Source of the DNA: Vicia villosa
Lineage: Eukaryota > Streptophyta > Magnoliopsida > Fabales > Fabaceae
Assembly: GCF_029867415.1 (NCBI RefSeq)
Contig: NC_081183.1
Coordinates: 141,507,951 to 141,571,950 of the forward strand
Length of the DNA stretch: 64,000 bases
Direction: 5' to 3'
Positions 12,318-23,462 of the stretch are shown here, in pieces. The notes beneath the pieces were generated by a model. That model did no database searches, was not told the DNA's origin, and saw only the letters and a list, made by a program, of their open reading frames with translations. How positions within the stretch are numbered: position 1 is the first letter of the stretch; each line of letters starts with the position of its first letter. A program made the position numbers and the translations under genes.

Positions 12318-15300
12318 GTGCTCGCGACACATGACGGGAAGAAGGTCTATGTTCCAAGACCTGGTGCTAAAGTCTGGTGGAGAAGTCAAGTTTGGAGGAG
12401 ATCAGAAGGGCAAAATTATTGGCTCTGGAACCATAAGTATTGGTAACTCTCCTTCCATAACTAATGTACTTCTTGTAGAAGGATTAACGCATAACTTATT
12501 GTCCATAAGTCAATTAAGTGACAATGGTTATGATATAATCTTCAATCAAAAGTCTTGCAAGGCTGTAAGTCAGAAGGATGGCTCAATCCTATTTACAGGC
12601 AAGAGAAAGAACAACATTTATAAGATTGATCTTTCTGATCTTGAGAAGCAGAAGGTGACTTGCCTTATGTCTGTTTCTGAAGAGCAATGGGTCTGGCACA
12701 AAAGATTAGGACATGCTAGTTTGAGAAAGATTTCTCAGATTAACAAACTAAATCTGGTCAGAGGACTCCCAAATCTGAAATACAAATCAGATGCTCTTTG
12801 TGAGGCATGTCAGAAGGGCAAGTTCTCCAAACCTGCATTCAAATCTAAGAATGTTGTCTCTTCCTCTAGGCCGTTAGAACTTCTGCACATTGATCTGTTT
12901 GGACCAGTCAAAACAACATCTGTCATAGGGAAGAAATATGGATTAGTCATCGTAGATGATTATAGCCGCTGGACATGGGTAAAGTTCTTAAAACACAAGG
13001 ATGAGTCTCATTCAGTGTTCTTTGAATTCTGCACTCAGATCCAATCTGAGAAGGAGTGCAAAATCATAAAGGTCAGAAGTGATCATGGTGGCAAATTTGA
13101 GAACAGATTCTTTGAGGAGTTCTTCAAAGAAAATGGTATTGCCCATGATTTCTCTTGCCCTAGAACTCCACAGCAAAATGGAGTTGTAGATCGAAAGAAT
13201 AGGACTCTGCAAGAAATGGCCAGAACCATGATCAATGAGACCAATATGGCTAAGCACTTATGGGCAGAAGCAATAAACACTGCATGTTATATTCAGAATA
13301 GAATCTCTATGAGACCTATTCTAAATAAGACTCCTTATGAATTGTGGAAGAACAGAAAGCCCAACATTTCATATTTTCATCCTTTTGGATGTGTTTGTTT
13401 TATTCTGAATACTAAAGATCATCTTGGTAAGTTTGATTCTAAGGCACAAAAATGTTTTCTTCTTGGATATTCTGAACGCTCTAAAGGCTACAGAGTATAC
13501 AATACTGAAACATTGGTTGTAGAAGAATCAATCAATATCAGATTTGATGATAAGCTTGGTCTTGAAAAGCCAAAGCAGTTTGAGAATTTTGCAGATATAG
13601 ATATTGACATATCAGAAGCTGAAGAATCAAGAAGCAAAGTTTCAGAAGCTGAAAGTCTCAGAAGCAAAGGATCAGAAGATCAAGTTGCTGCATCTTTAGA
13701 GAATCTCAGAATTTCTAAAGAGCCAACAGTCAGAAGATCTTCTAGACTTACCTCATCTCACTCAGAAGATGTGATCCTTGGAAAGAAAGATGATCCTATC
13801 AGAACAAGAGTATTCCTTAAGAACAATGCAAAATGTCAATTAGGTCATGTTTCTTTGATCGAGCCAACTTCTGTTGATCAAGCTCTAGAAGATCCAGACT
13901 GGATAATTGCCATGCAAGAAGAACTAAATCGGTTTACAAGGAATGATGTATGGGATTTGGTTCCTAGACCAAGAGGATTCAACATCATTGGTACAAAGTG
14001 GGTTTTCAGAAACAAGCTAAGTGAGAAGGGAGAAGTGGTAAGAAACAAAGACAGACTGGTGGCTCAGGGTTATAGTCAACAAGAAGGAATTGACTATACA
14101 GAAACCTTTGCACCAGTGGCCAGGTTAGAATCTATTCGCTTATTAATTTCTTTTGCCACTCAACATAACATCACTCTATATCAGATGGATGTTAAGACTG
14201 CCTTCTTAAATGGATATATAGATGAGGAAGTCTATGTCCACCAACCTCCTGGTTTTGAAGACTCTAAGTCTCTAGAACATGTTTTCAAACTTAAGAAATC
14301 ATTGTATGGATTGAAGCAAGCTCCTAGAGCTTGGTATGAGAGATTAAGTTCTTTCCTTCTGAACAATGGTTTCACTAGAGGACAAGTGGATACGACCCTT
14401 TTCTGTAAAACGTCTAAGAAGGACATTTTGATTTGTCAAATTTATGTTGATGATATTATTTTTGGAACATCTAACGCTTCACTTGGAAAGGAGTTTGCTA
14501 AGTCTATGCAGGCTGAATTTGAAATGAGTATGATGGGTGAACTCAAGTATTTTCTTGGGATTCAAATCAATCAAACTTCTGATGGAACTTATGTTCATCA
14601 AACGAAGTATATGAAAGAACTTTTGAAGAAGTTTAATCTTTCTGAAAGCAAAGAAGCCAAAACTCCTATGCATCCAACGTGTGTTCTAGGTAAGGATGAG
14701 GTAAGTAAGAAGGTAGATCAAAAGTTGTACAGAGGTATGATTGGATCTCTTCTATATTTAACTGCTTCTAGACCTGACATTCTATTTAGTGTTTGTTTGT
14801 GTGCTAGATTCCAATCAGATCCTAGAGAATCTCACTTAACTGCTGTTAAGAGAATTCTAAGGTATCTGAAAGGTACTACTAATGTTGGTTTAGTCTACAG
14901 AAGATCTAAAGAATACAACTTAGTAGGATTTTGTGATGCTGACTATGCTGGAGATAGAATTGAAAGGAAGAGTACTTCTGGAAGTTATCAATTTCTTGGA
15001 AGTCACTTGATCTCCTGGTACAGCAAGAAGCAAGCTACTATTGCCCTCTCAACAACAGAAGCAGAATATGTTCTTGCTGCTGGGTGTAGCACACAAATGC
15101 TCTGGATGAAGAGTCAGCTAGAAGATTATCAAATATATGAGAGTAACATTTCTATCTTCTGTGATAATACTTCTGCCATATGTTTATCAAAGAATCCTAT
15201 CTTACATTCCAAAGCTAAACATATTGAGATTAAACATCATTTCATTAGGGACTATGTTCAGAAGGGTGTTCTCTCTTTGAACTTTGTGGATACAGACCAT

Positions 15301-15390
15301 CAATGGGCTGATATATTTACAAAACCCCTTGCTGAAGATAGGTTTAAGTTCATTCTGAAGAATATCAGTATGGATTTATGCCCAGAATGA
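12253..15390 (+). pseudogene. SIRE-type POL: protease, integrase, RT, RNase H (full length, active sites damaged)
   Basis: One uninterrupted frame, +1 relative to GAG and overlapping its end. There is no AUG near its beginning, so it would be made by frameshifting. In order: protease site LDSRCSRHMTG (12307-12339; the family motif is DSG); GAG-pre-integrase zinc region with WHKRLGHASL and CEACQKGK; integrase core with HIDLFGP, VRSDHGG and GVVDRKNR; RT with QMDVKTAFLNG and YVDD (14442-14453); RNase H with CDADYAGD, STTEAEY and DNTSAICL. The integrase position that is Glu in the inner copy (GVVERKN) is Asp here (codon 13189-13191). The stop is at 15388-15390. The frame is intact, but protease and integrase are probably impaired. 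Confidence 0.9.
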
Positions 15391-15650
15391 GAAGATAAGA
15401 AGATCTTATGTATGGTTAAATTCTGAAATGTGTTAGGATTATGTGTTTATAAGAAGTTCTGATAATGATCAATTAGAAGTTCTGGTTCTGTTATTTCTAA
15501 CGTTTCATTATCTAAGTTGATTCAGAATCTCTTTTAAAGCAAAACAGCTGCCACCAGTCTTTCTAGAAAATGAACACGTGTTCACTATTTTTGGACAAGC
15601 ATGCGTGCAGTTGAGGAGACGCCGCCCTAGGTAACTGTGCAAATCATTTC
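15391..15650 (+). other. Spacer between pol and env-like ORF in the middle SIRE element
   Basis: Non-coding. It matches the equivalent spacer of the inner element (20555-20800), including AAGCAAAACAGCTG and AGGTAACTGTGCAAATCA. It is broken at 15655 by the inner element and resumes at 24692. Confidence 0.8.
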
Positions 15651-15655
15651 AGTTT

Positions 15656-16884
15656 TGTTAGAACAAGATTTGTTCTTATCAATTATCTTAGTTTTGATGA
15701 TAACAATAATATGAATTTTGCTTAAGATAATATGGTACTCTAATCCAATGCAATTTCCCTTTCAGGAAATATATAAAGAGTACGCATAATTCAACGCTCA
15801 GAAGATGTGTCTCAAAATGGTTCAGCATGCAACATCAGAACATGGTCTGGCAAGACATCAGAAGATGGTCGAAGCAGAATCAGAACATGGGTCTATGGAA
15901 GCATCAGAAGAACATGAGATCAGAAGCACTGAAGATCAGAAGATGGTATCACGCTCAGAAGCACTTCAAGGTCAGAAGATCAGAAGATGCTATGCACCAA
16001 GCTGTTTGACTCTGATGATATTCAAACGTCGTATTCACAAACATCAGATCAGAAGGAAGTACACGTGGCAGACTACGCTGACTGACAAAAGGAACGTTAA
16101 AAGCTACTAAAGGCTACGTCAGTAGACACAGCGTGAACAAGGCTCGAGGTAGTTGACAAAAGCGTATAACATTAAATGCGATGCTGTACGGAACACGCAA
16201 AGCATTAAATGCATTCAACGGTCATCTTCTCAACGCCTATAAATATGAAGTTCTGATGAGAAGCAAGGTTAACGATTCTGCACCAAAACAACTTATATCA
16301 AACTTGCTGAAACGCTGTTCAAATCTAAACTCAGAATCTTCATCTTCATCAAAGCTCACTACATTGCTGTTGTAATATCTTAGTGAGATTAAGCTTAAAC
16401 TGTAAGAGAAATATCACAGTTGTGATTATCGCTTTTAAGAAGCATTTGTAAACTCTTGAATTGATTACATTAAGTTGTAAGGAACTAGAGTGATCGTGTT
16501 GATCAGTATACTCTAGGAAGTCTTAGCAGTTGGCTGAGCAGTTTGGAAGTCTTAGGAGTGAACTAAGCCTAGAGTGATCGTGTTGATCAGTAGACTCTAG
16601 AAAAGTCTTAGGAGTGAACTAAGCAGTTGTTCCCGGAGTGATCAGTGTGTGATCAGAAGACTCTGGAAGACTTAGTTGCGGACTAAGTGGAAAACCATTG
16701 TAATCCGTGCGATTAGTGGATTAAATCCTCAGTTGAGGTAAATCATCTCTGCGGGGGTGGACTGGAGTAGCTTCGTTAACAGCGAACCAGGATAAAAATA
16801 ATTGTGCAATTTATTTTTATCGTCCAAGATTTAAAGTCACACTTATTCAATCCCCCCCCTTTCTAAGTGTTTTTCTATCCTTCA
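15656..16884 (+). repeat. 5' LTR of the inner SIRE element
   Basis: TGTTAGAACA...CTATCCTTCA, 1229 bp. About 100 bp longer than the LTRs of the middle element, mainly because it holds three rather than two copies of the hairpin unit CTAGAGTGATC...ACTCTAG (16485-16516, 16569-16600, 16633-16666). Confidence 0.96.
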
Positions 16885-16885
16885 A

Positions 16886-16902
16886 TTGGTATCAGAGCGC
16901 CG
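16886..16902 (+). other. Primer binding site (initiator tRNA-Met)
   Basis: TTGGTATCAGAGCGCCG one base after the LTR. The TGGTATCAGAGC core is intact, unlike the site at 10362. Confidence 0.93.
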
Positions 16903-16971
16903 GTTCTAAGGTGCAAGCACTTAACCGTGTTTAGAAAAGATCCAGGAAGAGAAAAACGCTTCATTTAAAAG

Positions 16972-18891
16972 ATGGTTGATGAAAGTGAAAGGACTACACC
17001 TACACCTGCATCTACATCTGGCTCTGCTGAGCAATACAACGGTAACAATGGTTATACTAGACCGCCGGTATTTGATGGTGAAAACTTTGAATACTGGAAA
17101 GATAAACTGGAAAGTTACTTTCTGGGTCTAGATGGTGATCTATGGGATCTTCTGATGGATGGTTACAAACATCCTGTGAATGCCAGAGGCGTAAAGCTGT
17201 CAAGGCAAGAAATGAATGATGATCAAAAGAAGCTTTTCAGGAATCATCATAAATGTAGAACTGTTTTGCTGAATGCTATCTCTCATGCTGAGTATGAGAA
17301 GATATCTAACAGGGAAACGGCCTATGACATATATGAGTCCTTGAAAATGACTCATGAAGGAAACGCTCAAGTCAAGGAGACCAAAGCTCTAGCGTTAATC
17401 CAGAAGTATGAAGCCTTCAAGATGGAGGATGATGAAGACATTGAAAAGATGTTTTCAAGATTTCAAACTCTTACTGCTGGATTGAGAGTTCTTGACAAAG
17501 GATACACCAAGGCTGATCATGTGAAGAAGATCATCAGAAGCTTACCCAGAAGATGGGGTCCTATGGTGACTGCATTCAAGATTGCAAAGAATCTGAATGA
17601 AGTTTCTCTGGAAGAGCTTATCAGCGCCTTGAGAAGTCATGAAATAGAGCTGGACGCAAATGAGCCTCAAAAGAAAGGTAAGTCTATTGCATTAAAATCA
17701 AATATCAAGAAATGCACTAACGCTTTTCAGGCCAGAGAAGAAGATCCTGAAGAATCAGAATCTGAAGAAGAAGATGAACTGTCCCTGATCTCCAGAAGGC
17801 TAAATCAAATCTGGAAGACCAAGCAAAGGAAGTTCAGAGGCTTCAGAAGTTCAAGGAAATTTGAACGTGGAGAATCTTCTGATGAAAGAAGATTTGACAA
17901 GAAGAAGGTCATGTGCTATGAATGCAACGAGCCTGGACACTTCAAGAATGAATGTCCAAATCTTCAGAAGGAAAGTCCCAAGAAGAAGTTTCATAAGAAG
18001 AAAGGTCTTATGGCAACCTGGGATGAGTCAGAAGATGATTCAGAAGATGAGCAGGCCAACTGTGCGCTGATGGCGACAGAAGATGACGGATCAGAATCTA
18101 CATCAGAATCAGATTCTGAAGAGGTATTTTCTGAACTTACTAGAGATGAGTTAGTTTCCGGTCTAACTGAACTTCTGGAACTCAAGTCTCAGATAAGTCT
18201 CAAATACAAAAAGCTGAAAAAGCAATTTGAATTTGAAACAAAGAAGCTTGAGTCGGAGAATTCTGAATTAAAAGAAAAACTTTTAAAATTATCCAATAAT
18301 GTTGGATCTCCTTCTGATTCAGAAAAATCCACTCCTAGTCTGAACCATATTCTGAAAGAATATGATTTAAGTTTCAGAAAGTTCTTATCTAGAAGTATTG
18401 GCAGAAGTCAGCTAGCTTCTATGATATATGCTGTGTCTGGAAACAAAAGAGTTGGCATTGGTTATGAGGGTGAAACCCCATACAAACTTGAACCTGTTGA
18501 TGAAATGAAAATTACATACAAGCCATTGTATGATCAGTTCAAGTATGGCCACTCTCATGATATTAGGCACACCTCACATGCACAAAGTTTTCACATAACA
18601 CACACTAAGAAGCATGTGACACAACCTAGGAAATATCATGAAACTCACATTAAGAATTATCATGCTGTTCCTCCTATTGCTTACAATGTTAAACCCAAGT
18701 TCAATCAGAACTTGAGAAAATCTAACAAGAAAGGACCCAAAAAGATGTGGGTACCTAAGGATAAGATTATTCCTATTGCAGATATCCTTGACTGCAAAAA
18801 GGACAAGGCACAACATGTCATGGTACCTGGACTCTGGATGCTCGCGACACATGACAGGAAGAAGGTCTATGTTCCAAGACCTGGTGCTTAA
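16972..18891 (+). CDS. SIRE-type GAG polyprotein (inner element)
   Basis: 639 codons from the first ATG after the leader. It would make the capsid and nucleocapsid of the cytoplasmic virus-like particle. Visible: a gag capsid domain (about residues 30-230, with YWKDKLESYF near the start, then ETKALALIQKYEAF and RWGPMVTAFKI), Glu/Ser-rich stretches around residues 255-275 and 360-400, a single zinc knuckle CYECNEPGHFKNEC at about residue 315, a charged coiled-coil-like segment (about 400-450) and a basic tail. No frameshift or internal stop, unlike the middle element. The last 30 or so codons overlap the pol frame (+1). The natural product may end or shift inside that overlap. Confidence 0.9.
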   Translation: MVDESERTTPTPASTSGSAEQYNGNNGYTRPPVFDGENFEYWKDKLESYFLGLDGDLWDLLMDGYKHPVNARGVKLSRQEMNDDQKKLFRNHHKCRTVLLNAISHAEYEKISNRETAYDIYESLKMTHEGNAQVKETKALALIQKYEAFKMEDDEDIEKMFSRFQTLTAGLRVLDKGYTKADHVKKIIRSLPRRWGPMVTAFKIAKNLNEVSLEELISALRSHEIELDANEPQKKGKSIALKSNIKKCTNAFQAREEDPEESESEEEDELSLISRRLNQIWKTKQRKFRGFRSSRKFERGESSDERRFDKKKVMCYECNEPGHFKNECPNLQKESPKKKFHKKKGLMATWDESEDDSEDEQANCALMATEDDGSESTSESDSEEVFSELTRDELVSGLTELLELKSQISLKYKKLKKQFEFETKKLESENSELKEKLLKLSNNVGSPSDSEKSTPSLNHILKEYDLSFRKFLSRSIGRSQLASMIYAVSGNKRVGIGYEGETPYKLEPVDEMKITYKPLYDQFKYGHSHDIRHTSHAQSFHITHTKKHVTQPRKYHETHIKNYHAVPPIAYNVKPKFNQNLRKSNKKGPKKMWVPKDKIIPIADILDCKKDKAQHVMVPGLWMLATHDRKKVYVPRPGA

Positions 18892-20554
18892 GTCTGGAGG
18901 AGAAGTCAAGTTCGGAGGAGATCAGAAGGGCAAGATAATTGGCTCTGGAACTATAAAGTCTGGTAACTCTCCTTCCATCTCTAATGTACTTCTTGTAGAA
19001 GGATTAACTCATAACCTCTTATCTATCAGTCAATTAAGTGACAATGGTTATGATATAATCTTCAATCAAAAGTCTTGCAAGGCTGTAAATCAGAAGGATG
19101 GCTCAATCCTATTTACAGGCAAGAGGAAGAACAACATTTATAAGACAGATCTGCAAGATCTTATGAGTCAGAAGGTGACTTGTCTTATGTCTGTTTCTGA
19201 AGAGCAGTGGGTCTGGCACAGAAGATTAGGTCATGCTAGTTTGAGAAAGATTTCTCAGATTAACAAACTAAATCTGGTCAGAGGACTCCCTAATCTGAAA
19301 TTCAAATCAGATGCTCTTTGTGAAGCATGTCAGAAGGGCAAGTTCTCCAAACCTGCATTCAAGTCTAAGAATGTTGTTTCTACCTCAAGGCCATTAGAAC
19401 TCTTGCACATTGATCTGTTTGGCCCAGTCAAAACAGCATCTGTCAGAGGAAAGAAATATGGATTAGTCATCGTAGATGATTATAGTCGCTGGACATGGGT
19501 AAAATTCTTAAAACACAAGGATGAGACTCATTCAGTGTTCTTTGATTTCTGCATTCAGATTCAATCTGAAAAAGAGTGTAAAATCATAAAGGTCAGAAGT
19601 GATCATGGTGGTGAATTTGAGAACAAATCCTTTGAAGAATTCTTCAAAGAAAATGGTATTGCCCATGATTTCTCTTGTCCTAGAACTCCACAGCAAAATG
19701 GGGTTGTAGAACGAAAGAATAGGACTCTGCAAGAAATGGCCAGAACCATGATCAATGAAACCAATATGGCTAAGCATTTCTGGGCAGAAGCAATAAACAC
19801 TGCATGCTATATTCAGAATAGAATCTCTATCAGACCTATTCTAAATAAGACTCCTTATGAATTGTGGAAGAATAGAAAGCCCAACATTTCATATTTCCAT
19901 CCTTTTGGATGTGTATGCTTTATTCTGAACACTAAAGATCATCTTGGTAAGTTTGATTCCAAAGCTCAAAAGTGTTTCCTTCTTGGATATTCTGAACGCT
20001 CAAAAGGCTACAGAGTATACAATACTGAAACATTGGTTGTAGAAGAATCAATCAATATCAGGTTTGATGATAAGCTTGGTTCTGAAAAACCAAAGCAGTT
20101 TGATAATTTTGCAGGTTATGATATTGACATATCAGAAGTTGTTGAGCCAAGAAGCAACGCATCAGAAGCAGAGCTTCTCAGAAGCAAAGAATCTGAAGAT
20201 CAAGTATCAGCTTCTCTGGAGGATCTAAGTATGTCTGAAGAACCATCTGTCAGAAGATCATCCAGACTCATCTCTGGTCATTCAGAAGATGTCATTCTTG
20301 GAAAGAAGGATGATCCAATCAGAACAAGAGCATTCCTTAAGAACAATGCAGACTGTCAATTAGGTCTTGTATCTTTGATCGAGCCAACTTCTGTTGATCA
20401 TGCTCTAGAAGATCCAGACTGGATAATTGCTATGCAAGAAGAACTAAATCAGTTCACAAGGAATGATGTTTGGGATCTTGTTCCTAGACCAGATGGATTC
20501 AATATAATTGGTACAAATTGGGTCTTCAGAAACAAGCTCAGAATGAGAAGATGA
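18776..20554 (+). pseudogene. SIRE-type POL with protease and integrase; RT and RNase H deleted
   Basis: In the +1 frame relative to GAG; that frame is open from 18716 and has no AUG near its start. Contains the intact protease motif LDSGCSRHMTG, the GAG-pre-integrase region WHRRLGHASL and CEACQKGK, and an integrase core with HIDLFGP, SDHGGEF and GVVERKN (the D, D and E catalytic positions all present). The reading stops at 20554, just after the first residues leading into the RT (WVFRNKL). Relative to 12253-15390 the segment corresponding to about 14023-15383 is gone; the junction lies in an AGAATGAGAAGA block. No YVDD box or RNase H motif exists in this element. Confidence 0.92.
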
Positions 20555-20995
20555 GAAATTCTTACGTATGAGTATCCTTTGATATGAAATTATTTTTTTA
20601 AGAAGTTCTGATAGAAATCAATTAGAAATTGTGATTCAGTTATTACTAACGTTTCAGTGTTTAAGTTGATTCAGAATCTCTCTAAAAGCAAAACAGCTGT
20701 AACTGGCTATCCAGATGGTAAACACGTGTTCACTATTCCTGGACAAGCGTGCGTGCAGTTGAGGGGACGTCTACTTAGGTAACTGTGCAAATCACGTCTT
20801 TTGTCATTATTATCTCTCCTCATGTCACGTAACATTAAATGCTTTTCATCATTTACTCTCTTTCAGTTTTTTTTTTATATACTCTTCAAACGTTTCTTTT
20901 CCCTCTCATATTTCTCTCTCTGCATTCGGTTTCTTTTTCATCTCTCTCTTTTCATATCATAAACCCTAGCAGTTTCCAATATCTGAAAATTCATC

Positions 20996-22195
20996 ATGAA
21001 TCCATCGTCAAGCTCTGGGAATCAAGACAATGATAGGAAACAAAAGAGAAAGGCATCTGCTGAACCAGAAACCAAACCTAAAAAAGTTAGGATCTCCTAT
21101 GACCTTCTCAAAGTGTATCAACCCCTTGACGGTTCCCGTCAATCACCTCCCTCTTCAAAGACCTCCACCACCTCTTCCTCCTCATTCATCCTCTCGGAAC
21201 CACCTTCTTCACCATCTGATATCTCCTCTCCTTTAACCCTTCCATCAGATATTTCTTCATCCCTCTCATACCCTTTTCCCACCAGAACACCTAATCCCTA
21301 TAGTGTTGTTCTTCCCGATTCAAGGTTCACTGTCAACCCTCCAACCCCTACCACTCAAACATATCTGGAGCTTTTACATGCTGATGTAAATGGCTGGTTG
21401 GAGATTCTAGGTGCTGCTCACCTTAATCATCTGGATGAGTATGCTACAAACAACCTCTGGAATACCTTTCGTCAGGATTTTCTGGATAAGGCTACAGACA
21501 CTCAGAGAAGGATTATGTCTGAAGCTCCTGGTGTTCGTGGTCTCCGGTTGGAAGTTGGTGAGAGCAGCCACCACTGTCTCATCAGGAACAGAAGCGTTCT
21601 TGAAGAGAAGATACCTGCAGATGAGTTGGAAGAAGAAAATCTCTGCAGAGATATCGTGGTGTGGAAACCCCGGTCTTCTGTGCTCTGGTTTCCTGTGCTG
21701 ACTGGAGATTTTCAGTGGCTGTTCAACTGGTTCAGAATGAACCCTTCTGAAAAAGCACCTCACATGGTCTTTCCAGTAGTGGTTTATCGTGCTGAAGTTG
21801 CTGGTCCTACTCCTCCAACAAACCTAGCAGCTATTCTTCAAGCATTGGAAGATGGAACTTCTGAGCTGCCTGAACCAGAATATGCCAAGGCTCCTTCTGA
21901 GTCAGACTCAGATGAGGAAATGGGAGATGCACAAGCTGAAGATCTTCCAGAAGATCACCCTGCTGAGATTGCTGTCCCTCTGGGCAGAAATACTGGTGCT
22001 TCTTCTTCTGGTGAAACCTCAGCTCTGATGGAGACCTTGGAAACTCTTCATCAGAATCAAGCTATGCTGGCTTCTCGTTTGGACGCGCAAGAAGCAGCCA
22101 ATGCTGAGTTTCGTTCCTTCATGACAAGGCAAGCTACGAGCACTGACGGGATTCATGATGTTCTGGCACGGATTTTGCGTAGGCTAGGATCTTAG
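20996..22195 (+). CDS. Env-like extra ORF of a SIRE element, shortened
   Basis: 399 codons from the ATG at 20996, downstream of pol where SIRE/Maximus elements carry an env-like ORF of unknown function. It begins MNPSSSSGNQ, has a basic patch KQKRK...KPKK (about residues 13-32) that could be a nuclear signal, a long Ser/Pro/Thr-rich segment (about 45-100), a globular middle with NLWNTFRQDF and CRDIVVWKP, an acidic stretch (about 290-325) and a C-terminal predicted coiled coil. I see no signal peptide and no convincing membrane segment, so the envelope label is positional only. Compared with 24922-27297 it lacks roughly the N-terminal 350-360 residues; the beginning is fused to the back half. 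Confidence 0.75.
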   Translation: MNPSSSSGNQDNDRKQKRKASAEPETKPKKVRISYDLLKVYQPLDGSRQSPPSSKTSTTSSSSFILSEPPSSPSDISSPLTLPSDISSSLSYPFPTRTPNPYSVVLPDSRFTVNPPTPTTQTYLELLHADVNGWLEILGAAHLNHLDEYATNNLWNTFRQDFLDKATDTQRRIMSEAPGVRGLRLEVGESSHHCLIRNRSVLEEKIPADELEEENLCRDIVVWKPRSSVLWFPVLTGDFQWLFNWFRMNPSEKAPHMVFPVVVYRAEVAGPTPPTNLAAILQALEDGTSELPEPEYAKAPSESDSDEEMGDAQAEDLPEDHPAEIAVPLGRNTGASSSGETSALMETLETLHQNQAMLASRLDAQEAANAEFRSFMTRQATSTDGIHDVLARILRRLGS

Positions 22196-22960
22196 TCTTT
22201 TGGTCTTTGTAGTTTCCTTTCCTTGTTGCATCTGTTTTCCTGCATTCCTTTCTTGTAAACTTTTTTGATTATCAATGAAAAAGTTTCATTCCAGTAAATG
22301 TTTTCCTTTTGTCTTATGCATCTGAATTTGTTTTTAAATATTCTTTTTGATGTTATGACAAAAAGGGGGAGAAAGAGAAAGATAAATGATAAATGATTTG
22401 ATTAAATCTATCAGTTGCTGGGTAAAGGCTCCCACACATTCACTAACAAGAACTGCAAGTTCTATATGGTTTAAGTGTTTTGCAGGTACAGAGAAGTGAA
22501 GAAAATCTTCAGAAGCAAACACTAGAAGCAAAACCATAAGAAGCGTTATTCTGTAAAAGGAATAAGCTCTTGGAAACTGAAGCAAGCTGAGTGCTGTCAA
22601 GCTTCAGAGATCAGAAGCAAGAAAGAAGAATGAATCAGAAGCACTGATAATAGAATTTGAATATCATTGTCTATCCTGTTCTGACAAAATTCTATTTGCT
22701 TTGATACATATAATGTTATGGCTCTGATACATTATTTGCTCTGATACACGTTTTTAGCCTAAATGCTCTGATACATTTGGCTCTGATACATATCATGTAT
22801 TTGAATATACATTTTATGTTCTAACTCGTTCATGCTGACTTTTGTCGTTTAGTTTTTGTTCTGTAACATTTCAGGATGTAGAGATGCTCTGATGATGCTC
22901 TGGTACATTCAACAATGTTCTGATACAAATCTAGCATGAAGTGATGTTGGTAGACATTCA
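22196..22960 (+). other. 3' non-coding tail of the inner SIRE element
   Basis: No ORF. Contains a purine tract AAAAAGGGGGAGA (about 22361-22373) resembling the real polypurine tract, and repeated CTCTGATACAT words (about 22690-22790). Matches 27300-27960 of the middle element. Confidence 0.75.
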
Positions 22961-23226
22961 AAGTTCTGAAGCTATCCGAGGGAAGCAGAAATCAGAAGAT
23001 GTGAATGTCCTAAAAGATCCAGAAATTCAAGTTCTGAAGCTGTCCTGAATGGAAGCAGAAGTCAGAAGCTGTGAATGTTCTGAAGATCAAAGAAATTCAA
23101 GTTCTGAAGCTGTCCTGAATGGAAGCAGAAGTCAGAAGCTGTGAGTGTTCTAAGGATCTAAAGAAATTCAAGTTCTGAAGCTGTCCAATGGAAGCAGAAG
23201 TCAGAAGCTATGAATTCTCTGAAGGC
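22961..23226 (+). repeat. 70-bp tandem repeat, about 3.8 units
   Basis: Units start AAGTTCTGAAGCTGTCC at 22961, 23029, 23099 and 23170 (68, 70, 71 and a partial 57 bp). The middle element has a single unit at about 27990-28055, so the array expanded in the lineage of the inner element. Confidence 0.9.
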
Positions 23227-23448
23227 AGAAGCTTATATGATCGTCTCTACCGAAATAATCAGGGAAGTCTTTTATCAAAGTTCTTCGAGTATTTATTTCA
23301 GGGGGAGATTATTTATCTCAGGGGGAGATTGTTAATCTCAGGGGGAGACATATTCATATGCTTATGCTATAGCTGTGTAATTTGTCTTTTGCCGTCTACT
23401 CTTTCTGATCGCAAATTCATATCATTTATATATGTTTTTGTCATCATC

Positions 23449-23462
23449 AAAAAGGGGGAGAT
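23449..23462 (+). other. Polypurine tract of the inner SIRE element
   Basis: AAAAAGGGGGAGAT immediately before the 3' LTR. Three further CAGGGGGAGA blocks lie upstream at about 23300-23350. Confidence 0.9.
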
